Assembly (NCBI RefSeq): GCF_034702125.1
Contig: NC_085869.1
Coordinates: 13,260,907-13,324,906 of the forward strand
DNA: 64,000 nt
Direction of reading: 5' to 3'
Source of the DNA: Engraulis encrasicolus
Taxonomy: Eukaryota; Chordata; Actinopteri; Clupeiformes; Engraulidae
Shown here: positions 1 through 10,750 of the stretch, one piece after another
Numbering within the stretch: the first letter of the stretch is position 1
Layout: every line of letters starts with the position of its first letter
Notes under the pieces: model-generated
What the model saw: the letters and a program-made list of their open reading frames with translations, nothing else
What the model was told of the DNA's origin: nothing
Databases searched by the model: none
Program-made: the position numbers and the translations under genes

Positions 1-1714
1 AATAAAAGCTTTGCAGAGGAGGTGGTGGGAACGGAAGCAAACAACGATTTGTTTTAGCCGTGAAACGCGACACCTTGCAAACATGCCTGTTCAGATTTCA
101 GTGATCAGTTGAGCTGTTGTAGTTTAACGTCTGTCTTAGATTCCGGTTTACTTTGAAAGATGTCCATTATTTAGTTATTAATCAGGCGTCATTCAAGTGC
201 CTTTAAAACCTTCATATGATTGTAGGGAAAAGAACAATTTTCACTAATTCAAATGAGTGCCATTATTTTGCTTCATCTGCATTGTAAGATAACTACCGAC
301 ATTTCAAACAGTCCCAAATCCTGTTTTCTTTCACATGGACGTGTTAACTTGAGCAGGGGAATGAGACTGAGCCAGGTGCTCTAGTAGCCTGGTCCTGACC
401 ATCCCATAATACTACCATTTCATTTCGTATTCATGGTCTGGAGGTTCTTTGATCTGACGCGATTGCAGGAAGCGGGAAGGACATTTTCAGAAAAATCAGG
501 ATAAGTTGTTGAACAAACATGTCTGACGTCTATCTTTGGCGATGTAGGACCGTTTAACAGACACGTCTGACAGAACATCCTATCGTAGGATAAAATTAAA
601 ACATAGGACCGTTTGTCTGAGCACCGGCCAAATCCTGCCGCTCAACATCACTCCACAGAAAACAGGTACCAGACACCTCAGTAGCACCTGTCCTCTCATT
701 ATGGCTTTTGTGCAGAGCTTCAAGGCACCTGCCAATGCCTGTGTACGGTACAGGGGTGGGATAAAGCTCATCTTCCATCTTGGCCTACATACAGTAGTGA
801 TCTTCCAACTGATGACTGATACTGCTGTTTTTTTGGTCTGAGTGACAGTGACTTAGGGGCAAAAGTTTTCAAGTCGGCAGGTGTCCCTCACCCTGCTGTT
901 CGCTGCGCGTCTCCGCAGCCTCCACAGCACCATCCAAACCTGTTAGACATGGCTGCATGCATTTGGCTCAACGCGTTCCGTTCCGTTCTCTCTCTGTCTC
1001 TCTCTCTCCTCTCTCAAAGTAGGAGCTGGGTGCTGATTCGCTAATCCTGGCTGCTCAACACAAGAATGATATGAGAAAAGTAGGTCAGTTTTAGAAAATG
1101 CTCAAGCTATGAGAATCCGTTCTCATGGTGGAGCGTGTGTGTGTGTGTGTTTTTTTTCTTTTCCTCCATGAACTCTCAGTGACCCGGTTGATGTGTGTGC
1201 TCACAATAGCACCCAATCGGCTTTGCTGAAGCAATGCAAATTAGGCTGACAGCTTCCCAAGCATCCTGATGTATATGGATCGCAAACCCCTGCCTGCGTT
1301 GGGTGCCTTCATATTGCTGAAATAGTGTCAAGTTATATATGATGTTGTGATGTTTTACGGCTGCCAAAAAATCCGATGTCTGAAACACAATATTTACTGG
1401 TGCATTTGGTATGCTTCGGGGTCTGTTGTTAAGCGTAGCGAATTAAACTGGTATGAAGTAAATACCGTAGTTTGTTGCCAATAGCAGTTGCGTGTGAACA
1501 GAATGTTGAGGAGTAGGCCTATTGCATTACATGGGATAATGAAAAGACGAAGACTTAACACACTGTATCTCTGCAATTACTGAAAAATGCAATGGAAGTT
1601 TCAAAGAATAGTGTCCTTGCTACAGTATTTAATCATATGAGTAATTCATGACAGTGTCCTTCAAAATTATATTGAGTCTGCCTGATGATTTTCTCCATTT
1701 GGACAAGACTGGTA
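1..1714. other. Gene-free stretch
   Basis: I see no exon with splice sites, no RNA gene and no clear transposon end here. The short open frames are small and without family features. The only simple repeats are a degenerate CT run near 988-1013 and a nine-unit GT run at 1134-1151. The stretch could be intron of the Eph gene found further right or intergenic DNA; the sequence alone cannot tell. Confidence 0.5.
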
Positions 1715-2065
1715 TTAAAGGGACACTGTGTGAGATTTGTAGTTGTTTATTCAGTATTCATGCTGCCCATTCACTAATGTTACCTTTTTCATGAATACCT
1801 AACACCACCATCAAATTTGAAGTATTCATTATGACTTTTCATACATGGAAAGGGGGATCTTCTCCATGGTCCGCCATTTTGAATTTCCAAAAATATCCAT
1901 TTTTAGCTGCAAAAATGACTCTACTTGGACCATACTAGAAAATATTTGTTTATTACTTAGTAAACTTTCATGTAAAGAGCAAATTTGGCAATAGACAGCC
2001 CAGTTTCAATGAGCAGCATAGTTGCAGTACCTTTTTTGACCATTTCCTGCACAGTGTCCCTTTAA
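1715..2065. mobile_element. TTAA-flanked MITE, copy 1
   Basis: The element is bounded by TTAA at 1715-1718 and TTAA at 2062-2065. Its ends are inverted repeats: AGGGACACTGTG on the left and CACAGTGTCCCT on the right. The interior has no ORF. It is nearly the same along its whole length as the copy at 26642-27008, sharing for example the internal text around CATGCTGCCCATTCACT. TTAA target duplication is the habit of piggyBac-type transposases, so a piggyBac-mobilised nonautonomous element is the best reading; the superfamily is inference. Confidence 0.75.
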
Positions 2066-2295
2066 AGTGTTTATGAAACGAAAACAAAGTAAAGGAATTT
2101 GACCATTTCCAGGACAGATTCTGAAAGTTCTAAGCCTTGTGAATAAAATGGGATATTGTCTGGGTGATATTTTGTTCTAAAAGTCATGTTAAAACGTTCC
2201 CAAAAAGTGTTTTTTTGGTGACATGCAAATTTTATGCAAATGATATGCGTGACATAGAAGGGGTGAGTTCACCTCATTCCACCTTGTTCAGATCA

Positions 2296-2640
2296 ATGGC
2301 GGCTAGTACCAAAACAAAGCGCAGTGTCAAGCAGTGTGTTGCTGGAGGGCCGAACGGTGCCAGCTGCAAAAATGGCTACTTGACAGAAGGAATATCTTTG
2401 CACAAGTTCCCTTCTGTGAAGAATGATGGAACTGTGGCCGACAAGGAGAAGGCTAAATCAAGCTAGGGCTCTGTGGATCCAATGCGTGGTTTTGAAGCAA
2501 GCTCTTGGTCACTGTTGTGCTCGGCACATTTCCACCCCTTGTGCTTCACCACAAATGTGGAGGTCGCGGGCATGGTTGGACTGTTTGACATCGCCGGCGT
2601 GCAGACTGAAACTGCCCCTGTAACTGCTCGGGCACGAAGA
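2296..2640 (+). pseudogene. THAP-type zinc-finger coding remnant with one in-frame stop
   Basis: One reading frame starts at the ATG at 2296 (MAASTKTKRSVKQCVAGGPN) and reads through a segment with the look of a THAP domain: a Cys-bearing start (QCVAGGPNGASCKNG), then GISLHKFPS, and after a gap LLCSAHFHPLCF, which fits the Cys-x2-His half of the C2CH zinc site. A single TAG at 2464-2466 interrupts this frame between the two halves, where family members usually have a Trp-containing helix. The frame reaches AGACAG at about 2640, followed by GTGAGT, so the 3' edge may be a splice donor. THAP domains bind DNA and occur in host THAP proteins and in P-element-like transposases. I cannot tell which this was. 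No catalytic region was recognised downstream. The stop argues for a dead copy, though a sequencing error or an unrecognised intron would also explain it. Confidence 0.6.
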
Positions 2641-4308
2641 CAGGTGAGTGCACTGCTTTGCTTTAGGCTACTCGTTTTACCTTCTACCGTCTACCGTCCA
2701 TCTGCTTTGTATGTTGTTTTCAGGAAAGGGTAATGCACATGACATGCCAAACCGATGCGAATGCTCTCGGAATATGCACTTTTTATTGCCATTCAACTGG
2801 TCAATAAATTGGTTTTGGGAGGATATCCGCACATCAGCGTGGTGCTCTCAGTCGAGGACAGCCAACTCACAGATTGGGCTACTGCTTAGCGAATAAACAG
2901 AGATGCACATAGCGTAGGCCTACTTTGAAGCGTTGATTGTTTGTTTTTAGTATTGTGGTGCACGTGTGGCTGACGTTTGGACACACCTCGTCCTCAGAGT
3001 CCGGCTGAGGGACACGCGACACCTGTGACTTTGAGCACAAAAAATAATAATAATGATAAACGCTAAAAATATGCTGAGGACTCAGGCTATATAGGGCGTT
3101 TTTCCAACAGCCTAATACCTCCGTTTTTTTCTCTAGTTGATGATATTTTTTGCATGTAGCCTACATGCATTTCAATCACACTATATCGCGCAATTGAATC
3201 AAAATGCCCCCCATTTGTCAACAAATACACACGCCATGTCATCTGTGGGTCATGGCAAAGCGCCCTTAGCAACCGTAACCATAAACAAAACGAACTGTCA
3301 GGCTATGTCAACAATCGTCACTTCGCCTGTCAGACATGTCACTTTCTGCAGATGTATCAGTGCCTCTGAAATAGATTTGTGCTGCTGTTTTTTTTTCTCA
3401 TGAGGTTGGATGTGTGGTTTTTCGACACGCTGATGTTTGTATCAGAATTTTGGTTCCTTTATAAGATGTGGGTCCATCAAATGTGTGTTGTTTTCTCAGA
3501 TCGCCATACTAGCAAACCAGGGACTCCCCTCTATGATGTCACAGCCCAGCTCATTAGTCACACCAAATTTCACAGAATTCACACTTTGAGTTGCCATTTT
3601 CACAAGTTCCTCCAGGATGATTGGGTTCAAAGTCTCATCGATGCTATCAGAAAAAACAAGGCTTTAATGGGAATGACCGTTTGTTTTCGTTTCATAAACA
3701 CTTTAAGTGGAGATGTACAAACAGGATTACAAAAACGCTGGGGCACTTTGTATTTTGTGAATAAAACCAAAATGCTGTCATTTTCAAAACATTCACTTTG
3801 TTAATACGAACATAATGCAAAGACAACATGCCGTGTCTTAAAGCCAAGCAAATATTTTCAACAAAGTATGTGCTCTTTTCAAATTTCAGGGATGCATCTC
3901 AAAAAAGTTGGGACAGGGCCAATGAAATGCTGTTATAGATGGATAAGACTAAAATCAAAGCGAAGGACAACACTAATGGCAGGGAAACAGCTAATAACAC
4001 GAACTTTGGAATCTGTTGGAAAGAGAAATACGTAGGTGTTTACTTTGCTGTTGTTGTTTTTATGTGTTTTTTTTCTGGGCAAAAGAAGTATAAATTAGAC
4101 TTAATGATACATTGATTGTGGACAGTATTATGGATACACATTTAAAAAGTAAAGCGATTTCATACAGTAGAGACCAAATGTTTTACAGTTGGCTATATTA
4201 TACTGTAAAGTGGTCTGGAATGTGCTGCTTGGTCTCGTAGACTTGATTTTGAAATTCTCATTTTCTTTATTTTCTTGATTTTTGCCGTATAGGAAATGCT
4301 GCTATAGG
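2641..4308. other. Gene-free stretch, possibly old transposon debris
   Basis: There is an open frame of 141 codons at 3379-3804 with no domain I recognise. The text near 3890-3920 (CTCAAAAAAGTTGGGACAGG) resembles sequences common in teleost DNA repeats, but I could not find paired ends. No exon signature is visible. Confidence 0.35.
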
Positions 4309-4344
4309 CGTGTTTGTGTGCGTGTGGGTGCGCGCGCGTGTGGG

Positions 4345-4404
<60 letters not shown>

Positions 4405-4424
4405 AGTATGTGTACATGTGTGCA
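4309..4424. repeat. Compound GT / GTGC microsatellite
   Basis: Degenerate GT and GCGC runs pass into about twelve tandem GTGC (CGTG) units, then into imperfect GT. Open frames reading it as Cys-Val or Thr-His repeats are artefacts. Confidence 0.95.
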
Positions 4425-4798
4425 TTAGGGCCAAAGGAAAGAAAATTAAAATCATACTGAAGTTGATCTTTAGCTTCTTTGAAGATGACTTTTTCATTTA
4501 CAGGTTGATTAATAGAAATCCCTGTAATTATGCTGTAATTAATACATGTAGGCCCCTACTTTTTTCCCGAATTGTATGGTTAAGAGGCATGAAGCCTTAA
4601 CAGGTTTAAAAAATACATGCGGATATTTTGTAAGCTTACACCTAGTTTAAGTACCCAATGAAATTGCAAGCCTTTTCGGCTTTTATTTTTAGCTATTCTT
4701 TTAGCCAAGGGAAGCATCTTCTGTAAATTGTCAAGGATGTCATGGTGAGGATCAAAGTAGAGCCCCAGCACACCTGCAGCAGTGCCTTCAAGATGCAC

Positions 4799-5343
4799 TA
4801 GACTTAAAGAACAGATGGCAAATGCTTTTTGTCTTTGAAAACGCAGACCAACAGTGGTTTTCAAAGTGGGGGCCAGGGACCCCTGGGGGGGCCGCGAGGG
4901 GGTGCTAGGTGGTCTGCGGCAAGTTGGAAGAAAGAGTATAATAAAACAAAATCTTGATTGAATAATTAATGTACACCAAAATGAAACAAAGAATAGCTAA
5001 ACAATATTCTCATTTGTTAAGAACTGCATTATAATAATCTATTGCATCTCTGAACATTACTTCTATTTTCACTGTTTTATATATGCCAATGGGGCATTGA
5101 CACATAGACACATGGTTGACACATTCCTAGTCACTTAGTCGACACATGCACAGACAAAAACTATAGTTGTGAATGGGGGTGCACAGGGAAAGAATAGTGT
5201 GGCACGACCCATGTGAGGGGGGCCTTGGCTGGAATCTACTGGTATACATGTATGAGGGGTCTTGTTATGGTAAAGTTTGGGAACCCCTGCGGTAGACGTA
5301 AAGAACAGATGGCAAATGCCTTTTGTCTTTGAAAACACGAACA
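4799..5343. repeat. Direct repeat of about 50 bp flanking the 4852-5289 element
   Basis: The stretch at about 4799-4850 and the one at about 5293-5343 are nearly the same. Both read TAGAC, then TAAAGAACAGATGGCAAATG, then TTTTTGTCTTTGAAAAC or CTTTTGTCTTTGAAAAC. They sit immediately outside the ends of the hAT-like element, far longer than a hAT target duplication. A local duplication that captured the element is more likely than a transposition footprint. Confidence 0.8.
4852..5289. mobile_element. hAT-like nonautonomous element (CAGTGGTTTTCAAAG family)
   Basis: The left end CAGTGGTTTTCAAAGTGGGG and the right end AAGTTTGGGAACCCCTG are imperfect inverted repeats, like several other CAGTG-ended elements in this window. 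There is no ORF inside. An 8-bp target duplication is not evident, because the flanks are CAGACCAA and CGGTAGAC. Confidence 0.55.
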
Positions 5344-6900
5344 GAACACGATACACATAAACCACACGATACACATAAACCACGTGTTCATTTCAAGGAT
5401 TAGTTGTTGAAGTATTGCTTTAGTGTAGTGCCCAAACACAAACCTATTGCATTGGATAAACTCAGGTTGGTCACTTGTACAGCATTACAGCATTGACAGT
5501 GATCTGAATAATGTAGAGTGAAGATGGATGGCTGGACTTTTGTGTCTGCAGTTCAAGGTGATGAATCTGATTCCCAACATGTTGGCAGGGTTCTTGAGGG
5601 GACAGGGGGAGTTGTGTTTCAGCTCAATGTCAAAGTCAGCTTCCAGCTCTGGCATAGTCTAGCTTAACTTTTTGAAACTTGTTAGTGCGGAGCGATAAAA
5701 CAAGTTGTCTGTCCACCCCCAGCACTTCTTCTAAGCACCTGCAGCACAAACTTGCTGCTCACACAAATTAGAAGAAGTCTATTGTTTTGAAAGTGTCCCT
5801 CCCACCGGCATCGGTGGCATACTAATAGTGCTAGACAGTGCTGATGAATTCGCCCTACGAACAATGAAGGTGAGCACGCAATTTTTTTTTAAGTAGGTTA
5901 TCAATCAAACCAACTATAAACTACTGTATGTGTATCTCAAATATACGCTCCTGATGTTATTGTCCTTCAGAGAAATGTTTACACGTATAGTCACTTCATA
6001 CATTATTAAAAAAGAGACATTTAATGGTGCTTATAATAATTTATTGTGACACATTATTGTGACACATCCTCCGCTTATCACTTATCCTCTCAGGCGTATC
6101 CAACTGTGCTCTCCTATCATATCACGGCCTTAGCCATGCGTATGCGTTGTGATGGTGGCTGTCTTCACCAACTTGTGGTCAGTGCATTTCTAATTCCCTC
6201 TGAAGTGCTCCTTTGCATATCAAAGCGAGAGGATATGAGTAAACATTCTTTATGAGTCCATCTGCTCCCCCCCCTCTCTGGAGCCCCGAGTGAATGGGAG
6301 ACGTTTCACAGAGGCGGCGGCTGCAGCACGGCACGGCACGGCACGACTTCTTTCACTTCCGCGGGTGGAGAAGTAATGCAGCCTCCCTCCAGCAACCATT
6401 AAGCAAACAAGGAAGCAATCGTGTCATGGCTACTGGGTATTTTTACTCAAATTAAGTCTCTTGATGCTTGGTAACAGGCAAGCTAAAATATAAAGTTAAA
6501 TTGAATTGTGATTTCGTTGTTTTTGTGTTGTTGTTGTTATATTGCTCCGAGTAGTTCGCTGATGCTTTTGTCCGTGTTCATAGGTTAACTAGTCAATGGC
6601 TTGGTAAGTGTTGCATTTTTGAAGGAGAAAAAGCCAGTGTGTTCTGTAGGCCTATTGCAGTAGCAAACAGTGATTGTATGTCATACATGATGTGACGTCT
6701 ATATACAGTATAAGACATGAAGGCAACCCTCCTTCCCATTCCATGTGTGTACCATGTAACTTCTATGAGAATTCAAATGTGTTTCAAACTGGACCTTGTG
6801 AGCAGTCATCAAGGTGTTATCAAGAAAACAAGGCACACAATTATGACGGGACCAGCCAGCTACTGTAGATTCAATGATATTGCCAGCTTGGAACGAGGTC
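5344..6900. other. Gene-free stretch
   Basis: I see no exon, RNA gene or complete transposon. A short GGCAC tandem run lies near 6325-6347. The open frames are short and overlap on both strands without family features. Confidence 0.45.
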
Positions 6901-7163
6901 ACCCCTATGTTCCCCGGGTCCTATGTTCCCACTACCGGGGAACCCTGGTATCCTGGAACCCTTTTTAAAAAAAAATGGGTGAAATACGCATGAAGTACGC
7001 ATGGCAACCGTTTGTGCAAGAAATATGCATGCACAAGCATCCTGGGCCTTATCCACTTGTCAGATACAATGCGGGGAACATAGGGCCCTCTTTTAGAAAA
7101 AGGGTCCTAAGTACCCCGGTCCCATACAAAGACTGGGGAACATAGGACCCGGGGAACATGGGT
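6901..7163. mobile_element. Palindromic MITE built from GGGGAACATAGG motifs
   Basis: The left end (ACCCCTATGTTCCCCGGGTC followed by CTATGTTCCC) is repeated in inverse near 7135-7163. The GGGGAACATAGG motif also occurs internally near 7074-7085. The terminal inverted repeat is about 28 bp with few mismatches. There is no ORF inside, and no target duplication could be set with confidence. Confidence 0.65.
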
Positions 7164-8145
7164 ACACTCCCATTGGAACTAGAACTAATATCACCAGACA
7201 CAGAGAACACCAGAGAGGTACATGAGAGCATGAGCAATATAAAACTTATTTAACTCAAAATAGACGGTAAAATAAGCTTATTTCCAGAAATGGTGCTGTA
7301 TCACTTTAATGTATTTGGGGGACAGAGACAAGCGGATGGAACTATGGACATTTGATGCAAATCCATGCAGTTTTTGTAGTTTTTAGACTAATGTGTGTCC
7401 CGTGGGGAAATATTTAAACAGGCATCAATGAGCAGAGTTTTGTTTGCATGCTCGCATATTGTAATGGGATGCTAAAATACAGTTTAGCGTTGTGCAGCTT
7501 TGTGCTTATCTCCTCTTTTCCATTAAGCTCAAGGTTACCTTGGATGCTGGTGGGGGTGAGGATAGCTTTACCATTTATGACCATATTATGGGCATTTAGT
7601 TTAGAGTAGCGAGAGAAAAGAGTTGGCCTCTTTTTTGTGAAACATTAAGATGAAGAAACATGAACAAGTTAAGAGAAAAGGACAATTCTTTGAGTTGGAA
7701 GAATCACATTGCTGTAGTTGGAAATGGTTGTAATATATTTACATTATTAATATATTGTATAATGTAATACATGTAATAATATATGTAATAAATTGTATAT
7801 ACAGTATTCTGCAGGGATTGTTAGATATTCAGCAAATATGGTGCACATAGAAAATTAAACACCTACATAGAATCCATGTGGGCTTGGCCTGGAATATTGG
7901 ACTGACAGGTTGACTGTATATTGACAAATGTTAGTGTTGAATGGCATAGTAATTGACTGTGACTTATAGTGATTCTTTCTGGACGCGTAGGTTTGAAATA
8001 ATTGAGGAAGTGGTAAAGACAACACATACTTCATGGTGCACTCGCTTTACTTGAGAACTGAAACAGCTGTGTTCGTACTTGTATACATGTAACAGTTGGC
8101 AAATCACAGGCTTGACATCACTATTGTGCTTGCCTCTTTTATATA
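7164..8145. other. Gene-free stretch, AT-rich
   Basis: No gene is visible. A strongly AT-rich patch of ATTAAT and ATATAT text lies at about 7735-7805. Confidence 0.45.
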
Positions 8146-8147
8146 TA

Positions 8148-8832
8148 CAGTCCCAGGAAAAAGTTTGTACACCCTTTGAAATTTCTTACATTTCTGTCAA
8201 AATTGATCATAAAACATGGTCCGATCTTCCCGGAAATCTCAAGAAGGAACAATCAGAGTCTGCTTTAATTAATTCCACCCAAACATTTACATGTTATCAT
8301 ATTTGTATTGGTCATAAGGCCATAACATTCACAGGAGAGCAGGGCATAAGTAAGTACACCCTTGCATTAAGTAGGTTGTAACCTTCAGTTTGTTGCAATA
8401 TCATCAACCAGACTTGTCCTGTAGTTGCAGATCAGATTAACAAAACAATCTGTTTGTATCTTGTCTCCCTCTTCTTTAGAGAACTGCCTCTCGTTTGTAA
8501 GGTTTGTGGGATGTCTGGAGTGCATAGCTTTCTTGACTTCATGCCATATAATCTCAATTGTTTTTTGTCAGGGCTTTGACTGGGCTATTTCAGAATGTGT
8601 ATTTCATTATTATGAAGCCATTCTAAAGTCGATTCACTTCTAAAGTATGGGTTGTTGCCACATCTCAGGACCCATACTCTTGTGTGCTTCAACTGTGTGA
8701 CAGACTTCCTCACGTTTTTTCTGTAAAATATTACAATAAACTTGAGTTCATTGTTCCACTGATAATAGAAAACTATCAAGGGCCTGAGGCAGCAAGGTAG
8801 CCACATATAATGATGCTCCCGCCACCATACTC
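8148..8832 (-). repeat. Left arm of the Tc1 palindrome
   Basis: This arm of about 685 bp is the reverse complement of 9090-9649 joined to 16458-16578, with scattered mismatches. Read on the minus strand it carries decayed transposase C-terminal text, such as VRKSVTQLKHTRV and STLEWLHNNEIHIL. The same peptides occur on the plus strand of the right arm. Stops and frameshifts interrupt it. Confidence 0.85.
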
Positions 8833-9089
8833 AGAAGAGGAGATGTAAACAAGAATAGCTAAAAATGGGATTCATTCTGCCAATCTAAAATTAATGGGGT
8901 TTCTGTCCAAAAAAATATTGCTGCACCTTTGAGGTTTGCGAAAAAGCATTTATATGCTTCATAGAATTACTGCAAAATATTTTGTAGACCAACGTTGAAA
9001 CCAAAGTTGAATTGTTCAGGGGAACACACAATGTCATGTTTGGCGGAGAACTGGAGAACCACACCATCACCAAAACATCATCTCCACCT
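8833..9089 (+). pseudogene. Tc1 transposase fragment in the palindrome loop
   Basis: The loop is single copy. On the + strand it holds decayed transposase sequence: LRFAKKHLYAS, then, after frame changes, text like the KVELF...HNVMFGG segment that lies around the first catalytic Asp in Tc1 transposases. It continues into the YGGGSI motif at the start of the right arm. Stops and frameshifts mean no functional protein. The family assignment rests on motif recognition. Confidence 0.65.
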
Positions 9090-9649
9090 TTGAGTATGGT
9101 GGCGGGAGCATCATTATATGCGACTACCTTGCTGCCTCAGGCCCTTTTCAGTTTGCTATTATCAGTGGAACAATGAACTCAAGTTTATTGTGATATTTTA
9201 CAGAAAACACGTGAGGAAGTCTGTCACACAGTTGAAGCACACAAGAGTATGGTCCTGAAATGTGACAACAACCCATACTTTAGAAGCAAATCGACTTTAG
9301 AATGGCTTCATAATAATGAAATACACATTCTGGAATAGCCCAGTCAAAGCCATGACAAAAAACAATTGAGATTATATGGCATGAAGTCAAGAAAGCCACG
9401 CACTCCAGACATCCCAGAAACCTTGCTGACGAGAGGCAGTTTTCTAAAGAAGAGGGAGACAAGATACAAACAGATTGTTTTGTTAATCTGATCTGCAACT
9501 ACAGGAAACATCTGGTTGAGGTTATTGTGACTAACTGAGGGTTAAAACCTACTTAATGCAAGGGTGTACTTACTTATGCCTTGCTGTCCTGTGAATGTTT
9601 ACATCTTATGGCCAATGAAAAAATGAAAACTTGTAGATGTTTGGGTTGA
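9090..9649 (+). repeat. Right arm of the Tc1 palindrome, inner part
   Basis: It begins with GAGTATGGTGGCGGGAGCAT, which reads YGGGS in the Tc1 transposase. It then covers the CDNNPYF segment (second catalytic Asp in the family) and a degenerate IEIIWHEVKKA segment (third acidic residue), with stops and frameshifts between them. It is the inverse of the left arm and is cut at 9649 by the retrotransposon insertion. Confidence 0.8.
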
Positions 9650-9654
9650 ATTAG
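9650..9654. other. Target-site duplication ATTAG (left)
   Basis: ATTAG immediately before the left LTR matches ATTAG at 16453-16457 immediately after the right LTR. A 5-bp duplication is normal for Ty3/Gypsy-type integrases and proves that the retrotransposon inserted into the Tc1 palindrome as one event. Confidence 0.9.
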
Positions 9655-9740
9655 TGTTGAGGATAGCGTAGCCCAGTGGCCTTTAGAGCAGGTGGAATGC
9701 ACTCAGGAAGACAAGAACAAGGTTTTGCAGACGATGGGTT

Positions 9741-9746
9741 TTTATT
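9741..9746 (-). promoter_or_regulatory. Poly(A) signal in the 3' LTR
   Basis: Plus-strand TTTATT here reads AATAAA on the element's coding strand, about 85 bp before the end of the LTR. The same signal is at 15449-15454 in the 5' LTR. A second AATAAA, in the opposite orientation, lies nearby in the text CCCAATAAAGGCC. Confidence 0.45.
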
Positions 9747-10227
9747 TTTGATACCCAATAAAGGCCTCAGAGGCAGAAAATAAACAAAGGTAAATAATTA
9801 ACTGAATTACAAAATAAAGAACTGAAAAAAATATGTACAAACAAAAATTGGCATGAGAACCAAAATAACAAAGTTCAAATGACTTCAAAAGTCAAAATGC
9901 AAAAATAACAAAATATCTAGCTAGCATAAATCAAAATTCAAAATACCTCTGAGAGCTTTAGACTCACGTCTATTCAGAAGCAGCTCTCCAGAACAACTGA
10001 GAGAATCCCCCTTTGAAGAGCCCTGTCACGTGACTAGAACTGGAGCCTACCAATGCACGCCAACATTACAGGGGTGCTCTAGGAGAAATACACAATTACC
10101 GCTCTAAACAGCTTATAATACATCATGCATACATGACAACAATATAGAAATTATTTAAAACACATTTGCTAACATTGGGCAAAGCCAATATCAAGATCGC
10201 AGCCTAAATGCAGAAGTTAAAACATTG

Positions 10228-10254
10228 TTCCGGTTTGCGTCCTGCAAACCGGAA
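10228..10254. repeat. LTR hairpin
   Basis: An 11-bp perfect stem, TTCCGGTTTGC with GCAAACCGGAA, encloses a 5-base loop GTCCT. It is unchanged in the other LTR at 15941-15967, so both ends of the RNA could contain it. Confidence 0.75.
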
Positions 10255-10739
10255 GATCAAAGGACTTTTAAACCAACGCAAAACAGTACAGACTCTTTTA
10301 GAGACTGGAGAAGACGCTACTCGCTGGTAAGCTGAAATGTTTGCACTTAAATCAAAACTGTTGTTAAACTTAAAGGTAAATAAACTCAAAGTTATTAATA
10401 ACAATGCCTTGCGTGATTATTGCAACTGAAAACAAAACGTGTAGAAATGGAGAAATGTTTGGTAAACTGTAAAGGGTTGAGGTAAACAATGTGACGCTAG
10501 CGTTTTACAACTCACTGCAGTGTTTGATGTTAAACGTGTACACTTGGGACTACAGGAGAGTAATTACTGAACTGGCTGGTGAATGAAATGAGTCATGGCA
10601 TAATGCTGAACGGTAAACCCCAAAATATGTTTCAAAAATAACGTGCAGGCAAACAATTGTTCATGACGCAATGCTCATTAAAGAGTCTCAATGATTGCAG
10701 CACCCAGCTGCAGTGACGGTGCCTGTGTGACCCGTCACA

Positions 10740-10750
10740 CACCCCCCCCC
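10740..10750 (-). other. Polypurine tract
   Basis: A run of nine C on the plus strand (10742-10750) reads as G9 on the coding strand, directly between the stop codon of gag-pol and the 3' LTR. This is the expected place for the primer of plus-strand DNA synthesis. Confidence 0.8.

Larger units (their letters stand above)
9655..10739 (-). repeat. 3' LTR of the Gmr1-like element
   Basis: The LTR is 1085 bp, from TGTTGAGGATAGC to CCCGTCACA. By eye it differs from the other LTR at about nine single positions and by a 5-bp deletion near 9890, roughly 0.8 percent substitution. A minus-strand AATAAA lies at 9741-9746, close to the downstream edge and suited to polyadenylation. A 66-codon open frame inside is the same in both LTRs but is probably chance. 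Confidence 0.93.

Noticed and set aside
10204..10404. 66-codon frame conserved in both LTRs
   Set aside because: LTRs are near-identical copies, so identity is not evidence of coding; the peptide has no known features.
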